Assembly: GCF_015352455.1 (NCBI RefSeq)
Contig: NZ_JADKPN010000001.1
Coordinates: 868,001-932,000, forward strand
Length of the DNA: 64,000 nucleotides
From: Nocardioides islandensis
Lineage (GTDB): Bacteria > Actinomycetota > Actinomycetes > Propionibacteriales > Nocardioidaceae
Direction of reading: 5' to 3'
Position numbers and translations under genes: made by a program. Every line of letters begins with the position of its first letter. Positions within the stretch are counted from its first letter, which is position 1. Shown in pieces: positions 40,534-50,437 of this stretch. The notes below the pieces were generated by a model that was not told the origin of the DNA, ran no database searches, and was given only the letters and a program-made list of their open reading frames with translations.

Positions 40534-40622
40534 GGTGCCAGAAATCGCGCGATCGCAGCCGTACAGCAGGTTTCGGGCCGCGAGATCTGCAATTCCGGCG
40601 CGATCGCGCCAGAACCGGCACC
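40534..40622 (+). repeat. 89-nt long-hairpin repeat, right copy
   Basis: Same length, ends (GGTGCC / GGCACC), GCGCGATCGC cores and inner stem (GCAGGT / ATCTGC with one wobble pair) as the left copy. It lies 27 nt after the DUF559 stop and 28 nt before the crp stop, so it may also terminate both transcripts. Confidence 0.85.
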
Positions 40623-40650
40623 CACCCGCACCCCCGGCAGCGCAGGCGGG

Positions 40651-41328
40651 TCAGCGGGCGCGGCGTTGGAGGCGTTCGACGTCCATGATCACGACGGAGC
40701 GGGGTTCGAGGCGGAGCCAGCCGCGGCTCGCGAAGTCGGCGAGAGCCTTGTTGACGGTCTCGCGGGAGGCGCCGACGAGCTGGGCGAGCTCCTCCTGGGT
40801 CAGGTCGTGGTGGACGTGGACGCCGTCGTCGGCGGTGCGGCCGAAGCGGTCGGCGAGGTCCAGGAGGGCCTTGGCGACGCGGCCGGGGACGTCGGAGAAG
40901 ACCAGGTCGGCGTTGACGTCGTTGGCCTTGCGCAGGCGGCCGGCGATCTGGGCGAGGAGGCCGCGGGCGACCTGGGGCCGGCCGTCCAGCCAGCGGAGCA
41001 GGTCCTCGTGGGAGAGCGAGGTGAACGACGAGTCCGTGACGGCCGTGACCGTGGCCGAGCGGGGGCCGGGGTCGAAGAGCGACAGCTCGCCGAACATCTG
41101 GCCGGGACCGAGGATCGCCAGCAGGTTCTCGCGGCCGTCGCTGGAGGTGCGGCCGAGCTTCACCTTGCCGTCGAGCACGATGTAGGCACGGTCGCCGGAG
41201 TCACCTTCGTGGAACAGCACCTCGCCACGGCGCAGCTTGATCTCCGACATCGAGGCGCGCAGTGCGGTGGCCGCCTCGTCGTCGAGCGCGCTGAAGAGCG
41301 GGGCCTGCCGCACCACGTCGTTGTCCAC
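40651..41328 (-). CDS. crp: Crp/Fnr-family transcription factor (Crp-like)
   Basis: 225 residues. The cyclic-nucleotide domain carries FGELSLFDPGPRSATVTA, matching the phosphate-binding cassette of cAMP-responsive Crp including the Arg-Ser pair. The C-terminal HTH is LTQEELAQLVGASRETVNKALADF. No Fnr-type cysteines at the N-terminus. GTG start 7 nt after TAGGAT (41336-41341), leaderless candidate. Divergent from nth, as in M. tuberculosis (Rv3676/Rv3674c area). It probably acts as a cAMP-dependent global regulator. Confidence 0.94.
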   Translation of the reverse strand: MDNDVVRQAPLFSALDDEAATALRASMSEIKLRRGEVLFHEGDSGDRAYIVLDGKVKLGRTSSDGRENLLAILGPGQMFGELSLFDPGPRSATVTAVTDSSFTSLSHEDLLRWLDGRPQVARGLLAQIAGRLRKANDVNADLVFSDVPGRVAKALLDLADRFGRTADDGVHVHHDLTQEELAQLVGASRETVNKALADFASRGWLRLEPRSVVIMDVERLQRRAR

Positions 41329-41423
41329 GCAGCAGATCCTAACCAGTGGCCTGGGTCACAGACACCACTCATCCGGACAGGACGGACGGCCTGGTCGTCG
41401 GTGCCCCACCGTAGGCTGAGCGG
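41329..41423. promoter_or_regulatory. divergent crp / nth promoter region
   Basis: TAGGAT on the minus strand (41341-41336) ends 7 nt before the crp GTG, and TAGGCT on the plus strand (41412-41417) ends 6 nt before the nth GTG. Both imply leaderless mRNAs. No clear Crp site (TGTGA-N6-TCACA) is visible, although GGGTCACAGACACC at ~41353 contains one half (TCACA). Confidence 0.5.
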
Positions 41424-42128
41424 GTGCCGCGGGAGGAGACCCGGACCGCCCTCGTCAGGCGGGCCAGGAAGATCGATCGAGTCCTCGGTGAGACCTACCC
41501 GGACGCGAAGTGCGAGCTCGACTTCGACAACCCCTTCGAGCTCCTCGTGGTGACGGTCCTGTCCGCCCAGACCACCGACAAGCGCGTCAACGCCGTCCGG
41601 CCGACCCTGTTCGCGGCGTACCCCGACGCCACCGCGATGGCCGCCGCCGACCGCGACCACCTCGAGAAGATCGTCGGGCCCCTCGGGTTCTTCCGCGCCA
41701 AGACCGACGCGCTGCTCAAGCTCAGCGCGGCGCTGGTCGAGCGCCACGGCGGCGACGTACCTCCCCGCCTCAAGGACCTCGTCGAGCTGCCCGGTGTGGG
41801 CCGCAAGACCGCCAACGTCGTCCTCGGCAACGCCTTCGGCCTCCCGGGGATCACCGTCGACACCCACTTCGGCCGGCTGGCCCGCCGCTTCGGCTGGACG
41901 GCGCAGACCGACCCGGTCAAGGCCGAGCACGAGGTGGGAGCGCTGTTCCCCAAGCGCGACTGGACCCTGCTCAGCCACCACCTCATCTGGCACGGCCGCC
42001 GCGTCTGCCACGCCACCAAGCCGGCCTGCGGCGCGTGCACGGTCGCGCGGTGGTGCCCGGCGTACGGCGCCGGCCCGACCGACCCCGTCACCGCGGCGAA
42101 GCTCGTCCGCACCGAGGGCAGGGCATGA
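41424..42128 (+). CDS. nth: endonuclease III
   Basis: 234 residues. DNA glycosylase/AP lyase for oxidised pyrimidines in base excision repair. The helix-hairpin-helix [12 protein letters not shown] carries the catalytic Lys; the catalytic Asp is in VDTHFGR; the [4Fe-4S] loop is C-x6-C-x2-C-x5-C ([17 protein letters not shown]). GTG start, leaderless candidate. The stop overlaps the TlpA-like gene by 4 nt, opening a four-gene coupled operon with the NUDIX and MarP-like genes. Confidence 0.96.
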   Translation: MPREETRTALVRRARKIDRVLGETYPDAKCELDFDNPFELLVVTVLSAQTTDKRVNAVRPTLFAAYPDATAMAAADRDHLEKIVGPLGFFRAKTDALLKLSAALVERHGGDVPPRLKDLVELPGVGRKTANVVLGNAFGLPGITVDTHFGRLARRFGWTAQTDPVKAEHEVGALFPKRDWTLLSHHLIWHGRRVCHATKPACGACTVARWCPAYGAGPTDPVTAAKLVRTEGRA

Positions 42129-42739
42129 CGCGCCTGGTCGCGCTCCTCGCCACGCTGGTCGTTCTCCTCGGGCTGACCACCGGCTGCGACCCCGAGGACG
42201 TCCAGGTGCCGAAGGCCCAGGGCATCGACGTCGACACCCCCGCGCTCGTCCAGGAGAAGCAGGCCGCCGGGATCGACGACTGCGTGCCCGGCCGGGCCGG
42301 TCCGGTCTCCGGCGGCCTCCCGCGGCAGTCGCTGCCGTGCTTCGGCGGCGGGCCGGACGTCGAGCTGTCCACCCTGCGCGGGCCGATGCTGGTCAGCCTG
42401 TGGGCCTACTGGTGCCAGCAGTGCCGCGACGAGATCCCGATCCTCCAGCGCTTCTACGCGCAGCACGGTGACCAGGTCCCCGTGCTCGGCGTCGACTACA
42501 TGGACCCGCAGACCGACGGCGCCATGGCGCTGTTGGCCGAGAAGCGCGCGACGTACCCCTCCGTGGCCGACCCCTACGGCGACCTCAGCGCCCAGAAGCC
42601 GTTCCCGGTGCTGCGCGGACTGCCCTACCTCGTGTTCCTCGCCGCCGACGGCACGGTCACCTACGTCAAGCCCGGCGCCGTGACGTCCTACCAGGAGCTG
42701 CTCGACCTGGTCGACGAGCACCTCGGGATCCGGCTGTGA
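42125..42739 (+). CDS. TlpA-like thioredoxin-fold lipoprotein
   Basis: 204 residues. Lipoprotein signal with lipobox LTTGC (Cys at ~21), then a thioredoxin fold with the CxxC motif [11 protein letters not shown] and the cis-Pro region RGLPYLVF. It would act as a membrane-tethered disulfide reductase or oxidase on the outer face. Rv3673c holds the same place in M. tuberculosis. Coupled by 4-nt overlaps to nth upstream (ATGA) and the NUDIX gene downstream (GTGA). Confidence 0.93.
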   Translation: MTRLVALLATLVVLLGLTTGCDPEDVQVPKAQGIDVDTPALVQEKQAAGIDDCVPGRAGPVSGGLPRQSLPCFGGGPDVELSTLRGPMLVSLWAYWCQQCRDEIPILQRFYAQHGDQVPVLGVDYMDPQTDGAMALLAEKRATYPSVADPYGDLSAQKPFPVLRGLPYLVFLAADGTVTYVKPGAVTSYQELLDLVDEHLGIRL

Positions 42740-43443
42740 CGATCCCGCGCTGGCTGGAGCCCGTCCGCGCCGGCGTCGAGACCATCACCACCACCGACCT
42801 GACGCCCTTCCTGCCGCCCGACGACGCCGACCCGCGGCGCGGCGCCGTGCTCATCCTCTTCGCCGACGGTCCCGGCCACGACCTCGAGTCCGGGCGGCTG
42901 CTGCTGACCGAGCGCGCCCACCACATGCGCTCGCACCCCGGCCAGGTCTCGTTCCCGGGCGGCTCGATCGACCCCGGCGAGACGCCCGTGCAGGCGGCCC
43001 TGCGCGAGGCCGAGGAGGAGACCGGGCTGGACGCGGGCGGCGTCGAGCTGCTCGGGGAGCTGCCCGAGCTGTGGCTGCCGCCCAGCAACTTCTCGGTCAC
43101 GCCGGTCCTCGGCTGGTGGCGCACGCCGACGGAGGTCCGGGTCGTCGACCCCGACGAGGTGCACGCGATCCACCTCGTCCCTCTCTCCGAGCTGCTGCGC
43201 GACGACCACCGGATCCAGGCCAGGCACCCGTCGGGCTGGGTCGGCCCGGCCTTCCTCATCGGCCCCGACCGCGACGTCATCCTCTGGGGCTTCACGGCGG
43301 GAGTGATCACGCGGCTGTTCGACTACCTCGGGTGGGCCACGCCGTGGGACGACTACGAGGTCCGTGACCTCCCGTCGTACATGCTGCAAGGTGTCACCAG
43401 ACGTACGCCGCCCGCGGCACCGCCCGACAGCTCGGAGACCTGA
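42736..43443 (+). CDS. CoA pyrophosphatase (NUDIX)
   Basis: 235 residues. Complete Nudix box GGSIDPGETPVQAALREAEEETGL-type (GX5EX7REUXEEXGU), preceded by the HHMRSHPGQVSFPGG segment characteristic of the CoA/acyl-CoA pyrophosphatase subgroup (NUDT7/NudL). It cleaves CoA or CoA esters to 4'-phosphopantetheine and 3',5'-ADP. Same place as Rv3672c. GTG start overlapping the upstream stop; MarP-like gene follows with no gap. Confidence 0.93.
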   Translation: MTIPRWLEPVRAGVETITTTDLTPFLPPDDADPRRGAVLILFADGPGHDLESGRLLLTERAHHMRSHPGQVSFPGGSIDPGETPVQAALREAEEETGLDAGGVELLGELPELWLPPSNFSVTPVLGWWRTPTEVRVVDPDEVHAIHLVPLSELLRDDHRIQARHPSGWVGPAFLIGPDRDVILWGFTAGVITRLFDYLGWATPWDDYEVRDLPSYMLQGVTRRTPPAAPPDSSET

Positions 43444-44619
43444 GTGAACCTGCTCGACTGGGTGCTGGTCGGCCTCGTGCTGACCTACGCCCTCTCGGGC
43501 TACTGGCAGGGCTTCATCACCGGTGCCTGCGCGACCGCGGGGCTGCTGCTCGGCGGCCTCACCGGCGTCTGGCTGGCCCCCCTCGCCCTGGGCGACGCCA
43601 ACCCCTCGGTGCTGGTCTCGCTGGGCGCGCTGTTCATCGTGATCCTGACCGCCAGCCTGGGGCAGGCCGTCTTCCAGTTCGGCGGTGCGCGGCTGCGCGA
43701 CACCATCCGCTGGCAGCCGTTCCGCGCGGTGGACGCCGTCGGTGGCGCGGCCCTGAGCGGCGCGGCCGTGCTGCTCGTCTCGTGGGCCCTCGGCGTGGCC
43801 GTCGCGGGGTCGGGCATCTCCGGGATCACGCCGCTGGTGCGCGAGTCGTACATCCTCAAGCAGGTCGACCTGGCGCTGCCGGACTCCGCCGACAACGTGC
43901 TGAAGGCGTTCAACAACGTCGTCGGCACGTCCTTCTTCCCGCGGTACCTCGAACCCTTCGCGCCCGAGCGCATCGTCCCCGTCGGCCCTGGACCGACGCG
44001 GCTGCTCACCGACCCCGACGTCGTGCGCGCACAGCCCGCCGTGGTGAAGATCGAGAGCGTCAACTCGTGCGGGCGCGGCATCGAGGGCTCCGGCTTCCTC
44101 TTCGCCCGCAACCGGGTGATGACCAACGCGCACGTGGTCGCCGGCGTCGACAAGCCGTCGGTCGAGATCGGCGGCAGCGCGGTCAACGGCACGGTCGTCT
44201 ACTACGACCCCGACGTCGACGTGGCGGTCATCGCGGTCGACTCCGGCGACGTCACGCCGCTGCCGTTCGACGTCTCGGTCCAGCCGCAGCAGGGCGTGGC
44301 CATCCTCGGGTACCCCCAGGACGGCCCGTACGACGTGCAGACCGCCCGGGTCCGCTCCGAGCAGCGCCTGCGGTCACCCAACATCTACGGCGACGGCGCG
44401 GTGATCCGCGAGGTGCTGTCGCTGCGCGGCAAGGTCCGGCCCGGCAACTCCGGCGGCCCGGTGCTGTCGTCCGGCGGCGACGTGGTGGGCGTGGTGTTCG
44501 CGGCGTCGCTGACCGACTCCGACACGGGGTACGCCCTCACCGCCGAGCAGGTCTCCGAGGCGGCACGGCTCGGTGCGGACAGCGGCGCGCCGGCCGACAC
44601 CCGGGCCTGTGCCGGCTGA
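43444..44619 (+). CDS. marP: membrane-anchored serine protease, MarP-like (CvpA + trypsin fold)
   Basis: 391 residues. Four N-terminal spans form a CvpA-like domain (1-~130), then an extracytoplasmic chymotrypsin-fold protease with His230 (TNAHVV), Asp259 (DVDVAV) and Ser336 (GNSGGP). Two Cys, 209 and 389, match the disulfide pair of M. tuberculosis MarP. MarP is required for acid resistance and processes the peptidoglycan hydrolase RipA there; the same role here is inferred. GTG start with the upstream stop immediately adjacent. Last gene of the nth operon. Confidence 0.94.
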   Translation: MNLLDWVLVGLVLTYALSGYWQGFITGACATAGLLLGGLTGVWLAPLALGDANPSVLVSLGALFIVILTASLGQAVFQFGGARLRDTIRWQPFRAVDAVGGAALSGAAVLLVSWALGVAVAGSGISGITPLVRESYILKQVDLALPDSADNVLKAFNNVVGTSFFPRYLEPFAPERIVPVGPGPTRLLTDPDVVRAQPAVVKIESVNSCGRGIEGSGFLFARNRVMTNAHVVAGVDKPSVEIGGSAVNGTVVYYDPDVDVAVIAVDSGDVTPLPFDVSVQPQQGVAILGYPQDGPYDVQTARVRSEQRLRSPNIYGDGAVIREVLSLRGKVRPGNSGGPVLSSGGDVVGVVFAASLTDSDTGYALTAEQVSEAARLGADSGAPADTRACAG

Positions 44620-44625
44620 GCGACC

Positions 44626-45027
44626 TCAGCCGCGGTTGGTCAGGGCCTTCTTGATGTCCTGCGCCTCGGCGATGGCCTTGTCGGGCGGACGCACCTTGCG
44701 GACCTTGCGGAAGCCGATGTACCCGAGCAGGGCGGCGACCAGGAGGTAGAGGCCGAACACGATGAGGAAGGCCCAGTGGAGGTCCAGGCCGCTCCCGTTC
44801 CAGTGGATGAAGTAGGCCAGGGCCACCGAGAACATGATGAGAGCCATCACCGCGAAGAACGCCGCGCCGAGGAAGAGACCGGCGCCGAGCCCACCGTTGC
44901 GGACGCTGACCTTCAGCTCGCTCTTCGCGAGCTGGATCTCCTTCTGGACGAGCGAGGAGATGTCCCGACTGGCGTCGGAGACGAGTCGCCCGATGGTGGG
45001 CTCGTCCTGCACCGGCTGGATCGCCAT
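44626..45027 (-). CDS. phage-holin-family (Actinobacterial Holin-X) membrane protein
   Basis: 133 residues. The N-terminal amphipathic region (TIGRLVSDASRDISSLVQKE, IQLAKSELK) precedes two membrane spans (~48-72 and ~84-106) and a basic C-terminus. This is the putative Actinobacterial Holin-X/DUF1469 pattern. These chromosomal proteins are not phage lysis genes; their function is unknown. GGGAAGG stands 6 nt before the ATG at 45027. Convergent with marP, divergent from nhaA. An Rv3669-like membrane gene holds a similar place in mycobacteria. Confidence 0.85.
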   Translation of the reverse strand: MAIQPVQDEPTIGRLVSDASRDISSLVQKEIQLAKSELKVSVRNGGLGAGLFLGAAFFAVMALIMFSVALAYFIHWNGSGLDLHWAFLIVFGLYLLVAALLGYIGFRKVRKVRPPDKAIAEAQDIKKALTNRG

Positions 45028-45100
45028 TGACACCTTCCCCCTGGTCTGACGCGGGTCGGTGCAGACCCTACTCGCCAGGAGCCGCGCCCAGACCGCCCGG

Positions 45101-45187
45101 TAGGGTGGTCCTCGGTGAGCCGGGAAGTCTGGTCGGCACGCTGTCGGTGACCGCGTCCACCCGTTCACGGACCGATCGGAGCACGCC
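45101..45187 (+). promoter_or_regulatory. nhaA promoter and structured leader with shared hairpin
   Basis: TAGGGT at 45101-45106 predicts a transcript from about 45113. Six nt later comes the hairpin GCCGGGAAGTCTGGTCGGC (45119-45137), identical to 46984-47002 upstream of the NhaD/ArsB-type gene. CGGT/ACCG outer pairing (45113-45116 with ~45149-45152) could enclose it. A CGGAG ribosome site lies 7 nt before the GTG. Unlike most genes here, nhaA keeps a ~75-nt leader, which suggests the leader is functional, possibly ion-sensing. Confidence 0.6.
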
Positions 45188-46372
45188 GTGTCCCTGGTCA
45201 GCCGCCTCTTCCCGGAGCCGGACCAGCGCGAGGCGTCGTTCCTCGGCGACCTGTTCCGCAAGGAGACAGTGGGCGGGGTCCTGGCGCTCGCGGCCGCGCT
45301 GCTGGGGGTCGTGTGGGCGAACTCGCCCTGGTCCGACGGGTACACCGACCTGCGGCACCTGGCGGTCGGACCGCTCGACGTGGAGCACTGGGCGGCCGAT
45401 GGGGCGCTCGCGCTCTTCTTCTTCGTCGCCGGGCTCGAGCTCAAGCGCGAGCTCGTCATCGGCTCGCTGCGCCGGCCGGCCGACGCGGCCGTCCCGGTAG
45501 CCGCTGCGGTCTGCGGCGTCGCCGTGCCCGCGCTGCTCTACCTGGCCGTGAACTCCGGCGGATCGGGCGAGCCCGGCGGGTGGGCGATCCCGGCCGCGAC
45601 CGACATCGCCTTCGCACTCGCCGTGCTGGCGGTGGTCGGCTCCAACCTGCCGACGGCGCTACGGGCGTTCCTGCTCACCCTCGCCGTCGTCGACGACCTG
45701 ATCGTGATCGTCATCATCGCGGTGTTCTTCACCGATCAGCTGCACCTGCTGGCGTTGCTCGTCGCGGTGGCCGCGATGGTCGTCTGGGCCTGGCTGCAAA
45801 CACGACGGGTAGCGACGCCCTGGGTCTACGTGCCGCTCGGCGTGGTGTGCTGGTGGGCCGTGCACGAGTCCGGCATCCACGCCACGATCGCGGGGGTGGC
45901 ACTGGGCCTGCTGACGCGGGTGCGTCACGACCCTGGTGAGGAGCACAGCCCCGCCGAGCACGCCGAGCACTTGCTGGCGCCGATCTCCTCCAGTGTCGCG
46001 GTCCCCTTCTTCGCCCTGATGTCGACTGGCGTGGCGCTCTCGGGAGGAGCAGGGCTGGTGCGCAGCCCGATCGTGATCGGCGTGGTCGTCGGACTGGTGG
46101 TGGGGAAGCCCCTGGGCGTGTTCACCGGGGCGTGGGTGGTCGCCCGGTTCACCCACGCCGAGCTCGACGAGTCGCTGTCGTGGCGGGACGTGGTCGGCAT
46201 GGCCGTCCTCGCCGGTATCGGCTTCACCGTCTCGCTGCTGGTCTCCGACCTCTCCTTCGGCGGGGCCGACCGCGAGGCGGCCAAGACCGCCGTGCTCGTC
46301 GGCTCACTGACCTCGGGTCTCCTCGGAGCACTCGTGCTGGGCCACCGGGACCGACTGCGGATCACGCCGTGA
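45188..46372 (+). CDS. nhaA: Na+/H+ antiporter NhaA
   Basis: 394 residues, full length, twelve predicted spans. The ion-binding pair Asp169-Asp170 lies in AVVDDLIVIVI, equivalent to Asp163-Asp164 of E. coli NhaA; GGWAIPAATDIAFALAVL is the conserved TM4 segment. It extrudes Na+ (or Li+) in exchange for protons. It shares its leader motif with the NhaD/ArsB gene 1.8 kb downstream, so the two cation transporters may be co-regulated. No GEPR cytosolic extension as seen in some long actinobacterial NhaAs. Confidence 0.95.
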   Translation: MSLVSRLFPEPDQREASFLGDLFRKETVGGVLALAAALLGVVWANSPWSDGYTDLRHLAVGPLDVEHWAADGALALFFFVAGLELKRELVIGSLRRPADAAVPVAAAVCGVAVPALLYLAVNSGGSGEPGGWAIPAATDIAFALAVLAVVGSNLPTALRAFLLTLAVVDDLIVIVIIAVFFTDQLHLLALLVAVAAMVVWAWLQTRRVATPWVYVPLGVVCWWAVHESGIHATIAGVALGLLTRVRHDPGEEHSPAEHAEHLLAPISSSVAVPFFALMSTGVALSGGAGLVRSPIVIGVVVGLVVGKPLGVFTGAWVVARFTHAELDESLSWRDVVGMAVLAGIGFTVSLLVSDLSFGGADREAAKTAVLVGSLTSGLLGALVLGHRDRLRITP

Positions 46373-46403
46373 GGCCCCGTGGCGGCTGTGACAGATTGGT
46401 GCC

Positions 46404-46928
46404 ATGAAGGCCGCCCAGCTCGCGGAGCAAGTGCCGATGGTGCGCGAGGCCACCACCGGTGCCGAGGCGGCCCGGGTCATCGCGGAGTACCGCCTCAGCG
46501 GCCTGGTGGTCGCCGACGACGACGGCGTGCCGATGGCCGTGGTGCCGGGGAGCCAGCTGCTCAGCCTCGTGTTGCCGCAGTACGTGCGTGACGACCCGAA
46601 CCTGGCGCACGCCTACGACGAGGCCGGCGCCGACGAGATGTGCGCCGCCCTGAACCACGCCACGATCGGCCAGCTGCTCGAGGCCAAGAGGCTTGCCGCC
46701 GTGAAGCCGCCGTCGGTGCTGCCGGACGACACTCTCATCGAGATCGCCAGCGTGATGGATGGCGGGCGCACGCCCGTCGCCCTGGTCATCGACGACGACG
46801 GCGTCTTCCACGGCGTGATCACGCTGAGCCGCGTGCTGGCGGCCATCGCGGCGGCCGCCGGCCAGGACAGCCCCCTGGTGCGTCGACGTCTCGAGCAGGA
46901 TGTGCTGCACCGCCACGAGCCCGGCTGA
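46404..46928 (+). CDS. CBS-domain protein
   Basis: 174 residues with a pair of CBS repeats (first at ~10-55 including GLVVADDDGVPMAVVPG; second at ~105-160 including VALVIDDDGVFHGVITLS). Such pairs bind adenine nucleotides and often regulate transporters. No membrane span or other domain. It sits between nhaA and the NhaD/ArsB-type gene on the same strand, so a regulatory part in ion transport is plausible. A CAGATT hexamer ends 6 nt before the ATG, perhaps a leaderless promoter of its own. Confidence 0.88.
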   Translation: MKAAQLAEQVPMVREATTGAEAARVIAEYRLSGLVVADDDGVPMAVVPGSQLLSLVLPQYVRDDPNLAHAYDEAGADEMCAALNHATIGQLLEAKRLAAVKPPSVLPDDTLIEIASVMDGGRTPVALVIDDDGVFHGVITLSRVLAAIAAAAGQDSPLVRRRLEQDVLHRHEPG

Positions 46929-46964
46929 GACCGTCCGGCCGGCCAGCCGACGTCCCGGCCCGTG

Positions 46965-47032
46965 TACGGTGAGCACCTGGTGTGCCGGGAAGTCTGGTCG
47001 GCGACTCACCCCGTCGACCCGGAAGCCACCCG
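46965..47032 (+). promoter_or_regulatory. promoter and structured leader of the NhaD/ArsB-type gene
   Basis: TACGGT at 46965-46970 predicts a start near 46977. The 19-nt hairpin GCCGGGAAGTCTGGTCGGC is at 46984-47002, 13 nt after the -10 (12 nt at nhaA). GGTG (46979-46982) can pair with CACC at 47007-47010 as an outer stem. CCGGAAG serves as ribosome site before the ATG at 47033. Confidence 0.6.
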
Positions 47033-48334
47033 ATGTCCCTGACCGCGGTCCTCGCGCTGCTCGTGTTCGCCTCGGCGTACGTCGTCATCGTCTCGGAGCG
47101 CTTCAACCGCACCGCGGTGGCCCTGATCGGTGCCGCCGCCATGGTCGGCATCGGCGCCGTGCGCGGCCACGAGGTCTTCTTCTCGGAGGACACGGGGATC
47201 GACTGGAACGTCATCTTCCTGCTCTTCGGGATGATGGTGATCGTCGGCATCCTGCGGCAGACCGGGGTCTTCGAGTTCCTGGCCATCTGGTCGGCCCAGC
47301 GCGCGCGGGCGCGGCCGTTCCGGATGATGGTTCTGCTTGTCGTCATCACGGCGGTCGCCTCGGCCCTGCTCGACAACGTGACTACGGTCCTGCTCGTCGC
47401 CCCCGTGACCCTCCTGCTGTGCGAGCGGCTCGGTCTGGACCCGGTTCCCTTCCTGCTCGCCGAGGCGATGGCCAGCAACATCGGCGGCACGGCCACGCTG
47501 ATCGGCGACCCGCCCAACATCATCATCGGCAGCCGCGCGGGCCTGGGCTTCAACGACTTCCTCGTGCACCTGACTCCCATCGTCGTCGTGCTCCTGGCGG
47601 TGTTCGTCGGGCTGTGCTGGCTGCTCTGGGGACGCCGGCTGCGCTTCGACCCGGAGCGTGCCGAGGCCGTGATGCGGCTGGAGGCCCGCGAGACCATCCG
47701 AGACTCACGCCTGCTGCTGCGAGTGGGAGTGGTGCTGGTGCTCGTGATGATCGGCTTCGTGACCCACTCCGTGACCCACCTGGAGCCGTCGTTGGTGGCC
47801 CTACTCGGCGCGGGAGCAGCGGTGCTCGTCGCGGACGTGCCGCACCCGGTCTACCTCGACGAGATCGAGTGGGAGACCCTGCTCTTCTTCGCCGGGCTCT
47901 TCGTGATGGTGGGCTCGCTGGTGCACCAAGGTGTCATCGGCGACCTCGCACGGACGTTGACCGGGACGATCGACGACCACTACGGGCCCGCTGCGCAGGG
48001 ATTGCTCCTGGGGTCGGCCGTGCTCTCCGGAGTCGTCGACAACATCCCGTACGTCGCCACGATGGCCCCGTTGGTCCACGACCTGGTGGGTCCGGCGGCC
48101 GGGCTGCCACCGCACCAGCAGTCCCTCTGGTGGGCCCTGGCCCTGGGCGCCGATCTCGGCGGCAACGCCACGGCCATCGGCGCCAGCGCCAACGTCGTCA
48201 TCACCGGCATCGCCAAGCGCAACGGCTACCCGATCTCGTTCTGGCGGTTCACCCGAGACGGTCTGGTCGTCACGGCGGTGACCGTCGCCCTGTGCATGCC
48301 GTACGTCGCGCTGCGCTACTTCGTCTGGGCGTGA
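47033..48334 (+). CDS. ArsB/NhaD-superfamily (SLC13-like) ion transporter
   Basis: 433 residues with about eleven spans. MASNIGGTATLIGDPPNIII in the first half and GADLGGNATAIGASANVVITG in the second are the paired hairpin motifs of the ion transporter superfamily branch with ArsB, NhaD and P-like proteins. No ArsR/ArsC genes lie nearby and the leader is shared with nhaA, so a Na+/H+ antiporter (NhaD-like) role is more likely than arsenite export. ATG chosen by ribosome site and by the start of the first membrane span; an upstream GTG would read through the leader hairpin. Confidence 0.9.
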   Translation: MSLTAVLALLVFASAYVVIVSERFNRTAVALIGAAAMVGIGAVRGHEVFFSEDTGIDWNVIFLLFGMMVIVGILRQTGVFEFLAIWSAQRARARPFRMMVLLVVITAVASALLDNVTTVLLVAPVTLLLCERLGLDPVPFLLAEAMASNIGGTATLIGDPPNIIIGSRAGLGFNDFLVHLTPIVVVLLAVFVGLCWLLWGRRLRFDPERAEAVMRLEARETIRDSRLLLRVGVVLVLVMIGFVTHSVTHLEPSLVALLGAGAAVLVADVPHPVYLDEIEWETLLFFAGLFVMVGSLVHQGVIGDLARTLTGTIDDHYGPAAQGLLLGSAVLSGVVDNIPYVATMAPLVHDLVGPAAGLPPHQQSLWWALALGADLGGNATAIGASANVVITGIAKRNGYPISFWRFTRDGLVVTAVTVALCMPYVALRYFVWA

Positions 48335-48351
48335 CGCGGGTCGAAGGCGCG

Positions 48352-50343
<1,992 letters not shown>

Positions 50344-50437
50344 GCTTCGGAACCTACCCGCCCGGCGCGGGCGCGGACGACCCCCGCTCGGGAGGGGAGC
50401 GGTGCCCGGTCGATCGGGCGGGTCGAGCGGTCGGCCG

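Noticed and set aside
44626..45027. Prophage remnant from the holin-like gene
   Set aside because: No other phage genes; the family is a usual chromosomal actinobacterial membrane protein at this location.
47033..48334. Arsenite exporter ArsB
   Set aside because: No arsenic genes nearby, and the leader is shared with nhaA; a general ArsB/NhaD-superfamily call is safer.
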